Assembly (NCBI GenBank): GCA_902767355.1 | Contig: CACXHG010000123.1 | Location: forward strand, 1-23,251 | Reading direction: 5' to 3' | Length of the DNA: 23,251 nt | Source: an uncultured Bacteroidia bacterium | GTDB lineage: Bacteria; Bacteroidota; Bacteroidia; Bacteroidales; UBA932 | Shown: positions 7,245-14,315 of the stretch, piece by piece | Numbering within the stretch: the first letter of the stretch is position 1 | How the letters are laid out: every line of letters starts with the position of its first letter | The notes under the pieces: model-generated | The model's input: the letters and a program-made list of their open reading frames with translations, nothing else | Told to the model about the DNA's origin: nothing | The model's database searches: none | Program-made: the position numbers and the translations under genes

Positions 7245-8003
7245 ATGGTAACGGTAGAAACACGCAATTTATCAATTGGTTATACCAAGCCGTTGTATAC
7301 CGGTCTGAACCTGCAGATGCATTCGGGGCAGATGATTGCGCTGCTGGGACTCAACGGTGCGGGCAAATCCACCCTGCTCAAGACACTGTGCGGCTTCTTG
7401 AAGCCCCTGGAAGGCGATGTCGCCGTGATGGGAAAGAGCCTTGGCAGTTATCAGCGCAGCCGTCTGGCGACAATTGTGGGTGTGGTGCTCACCGAGCGTA
7501 CCTCTGCCGGCGGAATGAGCGTTTTCGACCTGGTTTCCATGGGGCGTTATCCCCATACAGATTTTCTCGGGAAGCTTAAAGACAGTGATATCGATGCTAT
7601 AAATAGCGCCCTTAATGCGGTAGGTATCAGCCATAAAGCCAATAACGCACTCGCCCAGCTCAGCGACGGAGAGCGGCAAAAGGCGTTTATAGCCAAGGCT
7701 CTTGCACAGCAGTGCCCGGTGATTATCCTGGACGAGCCTACGGCCTTTCTGGATGTCAAGAGCCGCATAGAGACCATGGACCTGCTCTCTAATCTGGCTC
7801 ACGAGCAGTCCAAGACCATACTCCTCTCTACCCACGACCTTGACACTGCCCTGCGCAGCGCCGATATGCTCTGGGTGGCCGATTCGGCCGGCAAAAAGGT
7901 CGAATGCGGCACGGCGGACGAACTGCTTGAAACCGACATATTCGGGCGCATATTCGGCCCTAAAGTGGCAGAAATGGTCTATTCTTCGCTGAGAGGGAAA
8001 TAA
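7245..8003 (+). CDS. btuD: ABC transporter ATPase (BtuD/FecE-like)
   Basis: A 252-residue nucleotide-binding subunit with every expected motif in order: Walker A GLNGAGKST (about residues 35-43), a Q-loop position occupied by VLTER, signature LSDGERQ, Walker B VIILDEPTAFLD and the H-loop STHD. It would power import through the adjacent permease. It starts 5 bases after the permease stop. Its last 25 bases overlap the 3' end of the convergent binding-protein gene, so the two operons of the same transport system run into each other. No terminator was found at the junction. Note that the Q-loop glutamine appears replaced within GVVLTER; alignment would settle which residue takes that place. Confidence 0.9.
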   Translation: MVTVETRNLSIGYTKPLYTGLNLQMHSGQMIALLGLNGAGKSTLLKTLCGFLKPLEGDVAVMGKSLGSYQRSRLATIVGVVLTERTSAGGMSVFDLVSMGRYPHTDFLGKLKDSDIDAINSALNAVGISHKANNALAQLSDGERQKAFIAKALAQQCPVIILDEPTAFLDVKSRIETMDLLSNLAHEQSKTILLSTHDLDTALRSADMLWVADSAGKKVECGTADELLETDIFGRIFGPKVAEMVYSSLRGK

Positions 8004-9145
8004 TACTTTGGCTTGTGGTCCGGGACCAGTTCCGGATGATATATGTGGATCAGGTCGGCTAGAATCTGGTCCGGATGGAGCGTGATGTCGTCGTAATATG
8101 TAGAAACAAGTGTGTTACACCCAAAGATTCTGTGGTTTTTATAGGCGTCGAAGTTGGAATATGGCTGGTACTCCCGCTTGAGGTCGGCATAGCTCATATT
8201 GCCTTTCGAGCTGAACTTGAGCAGCCAGAAATCGGCCTTGCACCCACGCTCGAACACCTCTTCGAAGCTCTTGTGCATGCTGCTGGCGCCTGTGATTTCG
8301 CTGAAAATATAGTTTGCACCCGCATCGCGGTGCAGGCAGCCGACGTAGCTGCCCGCCGCAGGCACAGCCCAGGTCTGCCCCCACTTCCGCTCCAGTATTA
8401 CAGTCGGCCTTTCGGTGACGCTTGCACAGGCCTCTTTAAGAGCATTGTAGCGATTGCAGGTTTCCCTGAAAAGAGAGTCGGCCCGCTCCCGGCAGCCGAA
8501 CACCAGGCCATAGAATCTGACCCACTCGGTGCGGCCGAGCGGATGGTGCTCCATATAGTCGGCGGCTTCTATGATGGGGATACCCAGCTTCTCGGCTGCG
8601 CCGTAGCCGCTGTTTTCAAAAGGTGATGCTATGATTACATCCGTATTCAGTGAAATAATCTTCTCTACGTTCGGAGAGGTGGATTGCCCTAAGTCTGCAA
8701 TAGTTTGGTTTTCAACCCTTCTGAGTATCTCATCTGAAGTGATGTATTCAGGTTCGCACACCCCGCATACCTTGTCCAGCATGCCCAGCTGCTCGGCCAT
8801 TGCGGCGTGTACAGATGTGTAAATCACAGCCCGTTCGGCGGGAGTGGCAATCAATATTCCCAGCTTTGCCAGGGAGTCTCTCAGCTTGGGCTGGGCTTCC
8901 AGCAGCTTGCGCTCTGCCAGAATATAATTCTTACGCTGTTTCAGAGTATCCCAAGGGTCTCTTAAGGTAACCTGGGTAAAGTCTTTGAAATAAGATATTT
9001 TAAGGCCTTGTGCATAATGGAGGCTGTCCACCTTGTCGGCTTCGGTCAGGACCTTTTTTGCCCCGGAGTTGCATGCAGGCGCAAGCTGTGCCACAAATAG
9101 CGCAGCAGCGGCAAAAAGAGCTATTTTAAACTTTAGGCAATTCAT
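7979..9145 (-). CDS. btuF: Periplasmic cobamide-binding lipoprotein (BtuF/FecB-like)
   Basis: A 388-residue ABC substrate-binding protein of the helical-backbone class (BtuF/FhuD/FecB type). The N-terminal signal ends in a lipobox LAPAC with Cys25, so it is a lipoprotein facing the periplasm. The two-lobe core begins with AVIYTSVHAAMAEQLGMLDKVCGV and continues through ADLGQSTSPNVEKIISLNTDVIIASP, the usual signature of this class. The protein carries about 100 residues before the first lobe, longer than E. coli BtuF (about 266 total), as seen in Bacteroidetes versions. It is the last gene of the riboswitch operon, 4 bases after the receptor gene, and it overlaps the BtuD-like gene tail to tail by 25 bases. 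Ligand identity is inferred from the riboswitch. Confidence 0.87.
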   Translation of the reverse strand: MNCLKFKIALFAAAALFVAQLAPACNSGAKKVLTEADKVDSLHYAQGLKISYFKDFTQVTLRDPWDTLKQRKNYILAERKLLEAQPKLRDSLAKLGILIATPAERAVIYTSVHAAMAEQLGMLDKVCGVCEPEYITSDEILRRVENQTIADLGQSTSPNVEKIISLNTDVIIASPFENSGYGAAEKLGIPIIEAADYMEHHPLGRTEWVRFYGLVFGCRERADSLFRETCNRYNALKEACASVTERPTVILERKWGQTWAVPAAGSYVGCLHRDAGANYIFSEITGASSMHKSFEEVFERGCKADFWLLKFSSKGNMSYADLKREYQPYSNFDAYKNHRIFGCNTLVSTYYDDITLHPDQILADLIHIYHPELVPDHKPKYYFPLSEE

Positions 9146-9149
9146 TGAT

Positions 9150-11234
9150 TTATTTGCTGAAATCAGGGGTTATTTCAATAAACACTTCGTAGTTTCGGCC
9201 GGGCATCGGCCGGTTCAGTACAGACTCGTATTCTTCGTTGAAGATATTGTTCACGGCAAGTTTCAGCGACAGTGATGTGCGGCGCAGTCCGAATTTCTTC
9301 TCCAGCACGATGTCGTTCATAAAGTACGGCAGCACGCGGCCTATGCGGGTGGCCATGTCGTTGTCGCTGGTGGTGTAGCGTTCGCTGTACCAGCACCACT
9401 TGTAGCTCAGGCGCCAGCTGCGGTATGCCAGGGCTCCGGTTGCAGAGGCGCTGAAGCGAGGCACATATACCAGCTGCTTCCCTATTGCCTCATCTGCCCA
9501 GTCAGCCGGGTCGCCGTGGTTTATAGACGGCGTCCAGGCAAAGTTGCCGCTGCCTTCCAGCATCCAGTCCCTGGATAACTTGTATTTGCCCTCCGCCCTG
9601 CTTTCGATGCCGTAGGCATGAACCTGGAGCACGTTGCGGGGCGTCCAATATCCCTTGAAAGTAGGTATCCACACAATCCAGTTGTCTATGTAAGAATCGA
9701 ACCAGCTTGCCGAAGCCTTTATGACCCATCTGTCCGGGCGAATCTTGTAGTAAGACAGGCCGGCGTCGTAGCTGATGCCGCTCTCCGGCAGCAGGTCCGG
9801 ATTGCCTCCGGGCAAAAAGTACAGGTCGTTCAGGGAAGGATACCTGAAGTTTCTGCTGACGGACGCCTTGAGCGTCAGATCGTTTGTCAGCAGCCAGTCA
9901 AGGTTCAGCACCGGGATGATGGGAGACAGCGATTCGCCGTAGAGTTCTTCCCTGATTGCAGCCGAAATCCCAAGTCTGCGGCTGGGGCTCCATTTGGCCG
10001 ATATGTAGGCGCTGGACTCGAAGCGGCCCTCTTCGTAGCCGATTGCGATCTTGCGGCCGCCGCCGGCATCGCCGGCCGCCCTGGAAATGGCGTTGCGGTC
10101 CTGGCTCTTTACAAAATGCTGGTACGCGGCCAGCTGGGCTTCTACCATCAGATGGTCGGCCGCGAACCATTTGGCCTGGGCGGCGGCGTGAAAGGTGTTT
10201 ATGAGGCTGCGGCTCTCTATCATCTTGGCCATGGTCCCGTTGCCTTTGTCGCGGGCAAAGTCGTAGCCCTGGCTGGTATGCAGCCAGCCGGCCTTGGCGT
10301 CGAGGAGCCACTTCTGGCCTGTATGGTTCCATCCACAGACAAGCCGCAAGGTGTTTTCGCTCTGCAGATTGGTGTAGCTTGAACCCTGCCGGTAATCTAC
10401 GCTGAGCAGGGGCACTCCTCTGACCGAGGATGTCCACCAGGCATTCAGGCTCAGGCGGTCCCCGGCATCGGTCTTATAATAGGCTTCCTGCATCAGGTGC
10501 ACATCGCGGATGCTCCCGCAGCGGTTGGTGTCTATGGGATAGTAGCTGCCGGTGGGTATGCCGGCTGCATCGTAGGTATATTCTTTTTTCTTGTAATTCC
10601 TGTATGTGAAGTCGTTTTTGCTCAGAGTGCCGGCTGCGCGGGTAGCCAGCTGCCAGCGCGAGTTGCCCCAGCCGAGCTTGATAAAGCCGTCCCAGGTAGA
10701 GAAAGAACCGGCCCCGAGGACTGCGTCCAGCTGCCACCCCCTGGCCTGCTCCGGCGCGGTCGCCAGCAGGACTGCCCCGCCAAGGCCGCCGCCGGCCACA
10801 GCCAGGGAAGACGAGCCGTGCAGAAGCGAAGCCTTGTCTGTAAAGAAAGATGGGATCATGCTGAAGTCGGTCATTCCGAGCATCGGGGAGTTGATTTTCA
10901 TCCCGTTCCAGGTGACTTGCGTGTGGGAGGCTGCAGTGCCCCGGAAAGACACCGTGGACAGGCTGCCGCGGCCGTATTGCTTCACGAAGATGGAGCTGTT
11001 GAAGGTCAGCACGTCGGCCATGGACTGCGACACGGTGAGCTTGAGGGCGGCCGAGTCCAGCTCCGTTTTTTGCTGGCCAATCTCGCCCAGCGGACGCCGG
11101 GCCACCACGGCGGCTTCTTCTATGGGTGTGACATACGAGGGGTCGTTGTTCCACCATTCGTTCTGGGCGCCGGCAGAATGCGTGGCCGCGAGCATTGCCA
11201 TCAAAACGGGCAGTATGAACTTTGCGGGTCTCAT
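9150..11234 (-). CDS. btuB: TonB-dependent outer-membrane receptor (BtuB-like)
   Basis: A 694-residue outer-membrane receptor with a signal peptide (MRPAKFILPVLMAMLAATHSAGA). A plug domain follows (SMADVLTFNSSIFVKQYGRGSLSTVSFRG, then ASHTQVTWNGMKINSPMLG), then a long beta-barrel with alternating aromatic strands ending near the C-terminus with NNIFNEEYESVLNRPMPGRNYEVFIEI. There is no N-terminal carboxypeptidase-like extension of the SusC type, and the length fits BtuB-type receptors. The ATG at 11234 is preferred over the in-frame start at 11252. It begins the signal peptide and overlaps the stop of the preceding gene as ATGA, a translational-coupling arrangement. Placed in a riboswitch-controlled operon next to a BtuG-like lipoprotein, it most likely imports cobamides. 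Confidence 0.9.
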   Translation of the reverse strand: MRPAKFILPVLMAMLAATHSAGAQNEWWNNDPSYVTPIEEAAVVARRPLGEIGQQKTELDSAALKLTVSQSMADVLTFNSSIFVKQYGRGSLSTVSFRGTAASHTQVTWNGMKINSPMLGMTDFSMIPSFFTDKASLLHGSSSLAVAGGGLGGAVLLATAPEQARGWQLDAVLGAGSFSTWDGFIKLGWGNSRWQLATRAAGTLSKNDFTYRNYKKKEYTYDAAGIPTGSYYPIDTNRCGSIRDVHLMQEAYYKTDAGDRLSLNAWWTSSVRGVPLLSVDYRQGSSYTNLQSENTLRLVCGWNHTGQKWLLDAKAGWLHTSQGYDFARDKGNGTMAKMIESRSLINTFHAAAQAKWFAADHLMVEAQLAAYQHFVKSQDRNAISRAAGDAGGGRKIAIGYEEGRFESSAYISAKWSPSRRLGISAAIREELYGESLSPIIPVLNLDWLLTNDLTLKASVSRNFRYPSLNDLYFLPGGNPDLLPESGISYDAGLSYYKIRPDRWVIKASASWFDSYIDNWIVWIPTFKGYWTPRNVLQVHAYGIESRAEGKYKLSRDWMLEGSGNFAWTPSINHGDPADWADEAIGKQLVYVPRFSASATGALAYRSWRLSYKWCWYSERYTTSDNDMATRIGRVLPYFMNDIVLEKKFGLRRTSLSLKLAVNNIFNEEYESVLNRPMPGRNYEVFIEITPDFSK

Positions 11235-12298
11235 TGTGCGGCCCTCCAGCAAAAGTTGCCCGGGTTGACGCCCACATCGAAGCTGCCCAATAACTGCCCG
11301 TCGGGCGAATATCGCAGCACTACCCCGCTCTGGGTATAGTCAATGGCGTCTCCGATATAGATTTCGCCGCTGAGCGGGTCTATGGTCAGGGAGTAGAAAA
11401 TGGTGCCGTGCTGGGCCACTACCGGCTCCACGGGCAGGGCGTCGGAAGATGAATCCATGCGGTAAACGCCCCCGTTTATCCAATATAGGGTTTTCCCGTC
11501 GCCGCTGCTTGTAAGCATTCGCGGCTGGCTTGACGCCGGAAAGCGGAAGGTCTTTTCTATGCTGAAAGTCTCCGGATCTATTCTCGACAGCGTGGCAGGC
11601 TCCCAGCCGTAGGGACTGCCCTCATAGCCGCCGTCGGTCATTGTCCAGAGTTTGCCGGCGGCGTCTTTTACCATGGCCGAAGGCTGGATGCCTACCTCCA
11701 GGCGTGCCACAACGGCATCTGTAGATGAGTCTATCTTGAGTATGCAATTCTGGTAGGACCAGCAATTTACATATACATAACCGCCTGTTTGCACCATCAT
11801 TTCGGTGGAGCCGGTCTCGAAATCCATCCCGGTTTCTATATAGCCGGTTATGCGGCATTCAACGGGGTCCACTATGTAAATCCTCGGGTCCCAGATCTGG
11901 GTGACATAGGCTTTGCGCTCCGAGACGAAATGGATATACCTGGGTGCCGTGAAGCCGGTGATGCGGCGCACTTCACGGAAGCTGGCGAGGTCTATGGCAA
12001 AGATGACTCCGGAATTGTTCACCACCACCCAGCCAAGACCGCCGTGGATGGTCATGGACTGGGCCACGTCTCCCAGCGGGAAGGCGTTGCTGCGGGCAAA
12101 CACCTCGTTCTGGACTTCGCCGGAAGCGGGGTTGTAATACGACAGCGAAGCGTTGCCGTACATATAATTGCCCTCATTAAGCACAAAAAGGCCCTTTTGG
12201 GCCAGATCTATGCTGAAAGTCTCTTCTTCCCGCGGCCCGTATTCCATGCAGGCGGACAGGGTCAGCAGCAAGCTTAATATGGCCGCCAGCTTTCTCAA
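11231..12298 (-). CDS. btuG: Beta-propeller surface lipoprotein (BtuG-like, YncE/DUF5074 type)
   Basis: A 355-residue lipoprotein: signal peptide MRKLAAILSLLLTLSAC with Cys17, then repeated propeller blades (for example GLFVLNEGNYMYGNASLSYY, KAYVTQIWDPRIYIVD, LEVGIQPSAMVKDAAGKLW, and a closing blade GEIYIGDAIDYTQSGVVLRY). BtuG proteins of gut Bacteroides are surface beta-propellers that bind B12 very tightly and sit on the BtuB receptor. Position just upstream of a BtuB-like gene under a cobalamin riboswitch supports the same role. The start codon is TTG at 12298, overlapping the upstream TGA as TTGA. It is accepted because the next ATG (residue 18) would remove the signal peptide. The stop overlaps the receptor ATG by the ATGA arrangement. 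Confidence 0.82.
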   Translation of the reverse strand: MRKLAAILSLLLTLSACMEYGPREEETFSIDLAQKGLFVLNEGNYMYGNASLSYYNPASGEVQNEVFARSNAFPLGDVAQSMTIHGGLGWVVVNNSGVIFAIDLASFREVRRITGFTAPRYIHFVSERKAYVTQIWDPRIYIVDPVECRITGYIETGMDFETGSTEMMVQTGGYVYVNCWSYQNCILKIDSSTDAVVARLEVGIQPSAMVKDAAGKLWTMTDGGYEGSPYGWEPATLSRIDPETFSIEKTFRFPASSQPRMLTSSGDGKTLYWINGGVYRMDSSSDALPVEPVVAQHGTIFYSLTIDPLSGEIYIGDAIDYTQSGVVLRYSPDGQLLGSFDVGVNPGNFCWRAAQ

Positions 12299-13218
12299 GG
12301 GAGGGAGAGATAAAAGTTGATGGAGAGGTCTTCGAAGCCGAGCACTTCGGTGGAATTCTCCCCTATCCAGCCGCTCTTGGTGTTAAGGGCGGTCTGGACT
12401 TTGATGAAATCGATATACTTCAGTTCCACAGGATTGCCGCTGGGATCGGCGGCATCGCGAATGCAGAAGTAAGTGCTGCCGAAGTTGTCGGCATAGCCCC
12501 ATGCGTAGTCGGGATTGATCCACATGCTGCCGTTGCCGGACTGGTCAAAGTTATGCGCCTTCAGGCGCGTACCCGTGAGGGTATATTGGTCGGCCGTTAT
12601 CCAGCCGGGATAGTAGCTGTCCTGCTTGTGATAGGCCCCAAGATAGTCTATGGTGCCTTCGGCGCCCTCGCTGTCGCTCCAGCGGACGTCCTGGCCGGGG
12701 CCGTCGGGACGGTAGTAGGTCACGCTGTAGGGCCGTATCACGTCCTGCGCGAAAGATTCGCTGCCGCGGAGCTCATACCAAACGTCGTCGGGCTGCCCGT
12801 TGCCGTTGGCGTCCTGCATCACCCAGACTATGCCGGGCTCGCTGCCGCCGGAGACGGCGTTGCCGTAAACGGCAAAATCGTAACCGTCCATGGCCACGAT
12901 GCTGTGGTCGAAACCGACCACGATATAGCCTCCGAAGCCTCCCAGCGAGACAAACTTCTTGCCGTCGAGCCTGTCCTTGGCCCAGGCGCAGGCCGCTTCG
13001 GGGGTACGTATGGGATATTCAGTGATTGTCGGCTCGCCGATGAACTGCCCGGGAGCCGGAGTATATTCAAAAACTTTGTCCGCATACACATTGCTGGTTT
13101 CCTGGGGCATACGGAAATATTCTCCCAGGGATTCCCTCTCTATCACCTTGTGATAGTTGCAGGCTGTGCAGGCCAGAATGGCTGCGGCGGCAAGTGATAG
13201 CGGACAAAGTCTTTTCAT
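12295..13218 (-). CDS. Surface lipoprotein of the B12 operon, function unknown
   Basis: A 307-residue lipoprotein with signal MKRLCPLSLAAAAILACTAC (Cys20). Notable internal segments are VSLGGFGGYIVVGFDHSI, DFAVYGNAVSGGSEPGIVWV, an Asp/Asn-rich DANGNGQPDDVWYELRG stretch that looks like a calcium-binding loop, and a C-terminal segment ELKYIDFIKVQTALNT. Proteins with this pattern are annotated as cell-surface proteins in Bacteroidetes cobalamin loci, but I cannot name a characterised family. It lies 18 bases after the DUF4465-like gene and overlaps the TTG start of the BtuG-like gene, so it is translationally coupled to it. It probably reaches the cell surface and may bind cobamide or assist the receptor. 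An equivalence to the reported B12-binding protein BtuH is possible but untested. Confidence 0.78.
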   Translation of the reverse strand: MKRLCPLSLAAAAILACTACNYHKVIERESLGEYFRMPQETSNVYADKVFEYTPAPGQFIGEPTITEYPIRTPEAACAWAKDRLDGKKFVSLGGFGGYIVVGFDHSIVAMDGYDFAVYGNAVSGGSEPGIVWVMQDANGNGQPDDVWYELRGSESFAQDVIRPYSVTYYRPDGPGQDVRWSDSEGAEGTIDYLGAYHKQDSYYPGWITADQYTLTGTRLKAHNFDQSGNGSMWINPDYAWGYADNFGSTYFCIRDAADPSGNPVELKYIDFIKVQTALNTKSGWIGENSTEVLGFEDLSINFYLSLP

Positions 13219-13236
13219 AAATATATTGTCAGCTAA

Positions 13237-14073
13237 TTACTCTGCAGGCATTTCTACCACGACATTGTCGTATGCGAAATATGCGGGGGCGTTGAAGCCG
13301 TATTCTCCGTAGCAGTCGGCGGTGCCGTTGACGGTCAGGATAAGGCCGCAGGTGGCGCCGAGCTCGCTCAGATCCCATTTCTTCCATTCGAACTTCTTGC
13401 TGCCAGCTTTGTAGGCCTCTACATCTGCACCGCTTATAAGCTTGATGGTGGAAGCGAGGGTAGCTTTGCCGGTGGCATCAAAAGCGATGGCCTTTGCATA
13501 GATGGCGGTTTCGCCGCTGATGGGGCCGAAGTAACCGTCACCATTTACGCAAGAGTTGATAAGATAGTTGGTCAGGCAGATATCCATGCTCTTGATTACG
13601 CGCGGCTGATTGTCGGAGAATTTGAGCGTAGGATACAGCGGAGTGGTGCTGATGGCTTTGGTAGTGGGGTCAGCGCTGCCGAAATGGACGGCGAAATTCT
13701 TGCCGCTGGCGGGAGCGATGGGGATTTCGAGCTGATTCTCGTAGCCTTTCTTGTTGTAGTCGGCAGTGACATAATTGGAGATAGCCTCTCCGCCGCTGGA
13801 ATAAGAAACGGAGCCCCAACTCTCAGGGAATCCCTGGAATTCAAGCATGGTGTTGCCGTCTGCCCAGGTGTAGTTTTTATCTACATTCCATGTGTAGGTA
13901 GCAGCATCGTAGGTGCCGTACATGAGTTTGCCGCCATACTGGGGGTTGTCGATAAGTGCGTCCCAGGAAGCGCCCTCAAAGTCCAGGGTCACGGTTTTGG
14001 GGGATTTGACGCAGGAAGCCAGCAGCATTGTGCTTGCCGCTGCAAGAGTGAAAATCTTGATAACAGTTTTCAT
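13237..14073 (-). CDS. DUF4465-like lipoprotein, first gene of the riboswitch operon
   Basis: A 278-residue lipoprotein with signal MKTVIKIFTLAAASTMLLASC and lipobox LLASC (Cys21). The mature protein begins with KTVTLDFEGASWDALIDNPQYGGKL and ends with a strand pair (YFAYDNVVVEMPAE). The order DFE, WxxxxxNPQYGG, GFAVSY-like and AYDNV elements resembles DUF4465 proteins, which recur in Bacteroidetes B12 loci. The ATG at 14073 is chosen over the in-frame ATG at 14109, because the latter lies within the leader hairpin of the riboswitch and adds no signal sequence. It is the first gene after the riboswitch and so the one most directly controlled by it. Likely a surface cobamide-capture accessory, but this is inferred from position. 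Confidence 0.8.
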   Translation of the reverse strand: MKTVIKIFTLAAASTMLLASCVKSPKTVTLDFEGASWDALIDNPQYGGKLMYGTYDAATYTWNVDKNYTWADGNTMLEFQGFPESWGSVSYSSGGEAISNYVTADYNKKGYENQLEIPIAPASGKNFAVHFGSADPTTKAISTTPLYPTLKFSDNQPRVIKSMDICLTNYLINSCVNGDGYFGPISGETAIYAKAIAFDATGKATLASTIKLISGADVEAYKAGSKKFEWKKWDLSELGATCGLILTVNGTADCYGEYGFNAPAYFAYDNVVVEMPAE

Positions 14074-14089
14074 ATTTAAAGATTTTAAA

Positions 14090-14110
14090 AATGTAAGTGC
14101 CACGTACATT
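14090..14110 (-). promoter_or_regulatory. Riboswitch expression-platform hairpin (P13-like) with kissing loop
   Basis: In the leader RNA, AATGTA (14110-14105) pairs with TACATT (14095-14090) around a 9-base loop CGTGGCACT. The six loop bases GTGGCA are complementary to TGCCAC in the conserved GCCACTG loop (L5) of the aptamer at about 14193-14188. L5-L13 kissing is the known switching contact of this riboswitch class. The hairpin ends 16 bases before the ATG at 14073, inside the ribosome footprint, so control of translation initiation is likely. The 6-bp AT-rich stem is too weak to be a convincing intrinsic terminator. Confidence 0.68.
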
Positions 14111-14125
14111 ATTAAACATAAAACC

Positions 14126-14276
14126 TATGCGGGAGGTCTTCTGGCTTGTTCTCGCTTGGCCGGACGCCTTCCCGGCCTTGGAGGCCAGTGGCAAGAGTGC
14201 CCGGACAAGATAATGGATGGAACTTACAGCAGCGGGTACTGCGCAGGACTTTCACCTGACTTCCCTTATCCGCAAA
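14126..14276 (-). ncRNA. Cobalamin riboswitch aptamer
   Basis: Read on the minus strand the segment carries the cobalamin riboswitch core in order: AAGGGAAGTCAGGTGAAAGT (about 14267-14248), GTACCCGCTGCTGTAA (about 14240-14225), GCCACTGG (14192-14185), GGGAAGGC (about 14173-14166), and the B12 box AGCCAGAAGACCTCCCGC (14146-14129). The ends pair as P1 (TGCGG 14274-14270 with CCGCA 14132-14128). Binding of adenosylcobalamin or a related cobamide to this RNA normally lowers expression of the genes behind it. It precedes the five-gene B12 uptake operon and confirms the ligand class of those transport genes. Confidence 0.96.
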
Positions 14277-14282
14277 CGGTGC

Positions 14283-14315
14283 GCAAAAGTACAGATATTA
14301 TTTTACTTAAGCAAG
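14283..14315 (-). promoter_or_regulatory. Promoter of the riboswitch operon, overlapping the GH3 3' end
   Basis: On the minus strand CTTG (14315-14312) is followed after 20 bases by TACTTTTGC (14291-14283), a full match to the TAnnTTTG -7 box with one mismatch in the -33 box. Transcription would start near 14276, exactly at the 5' side of the aptamer. The -33 box lies inside the last codons of the upstream GH3 gene. The B12 operon is therefore independently transcribed, although read-through from GH3 is possible because no terminator was seen between them. Confidence 0.72.

Noticed and set aside
14090..14110. Riboswitch leader hairpin as an intrinsic terminator
   Set aside because: The stem is only six AT-rich pairs and the following T run is short; the loop complementarity to L5 and closeness to the ATG fit translational control better.
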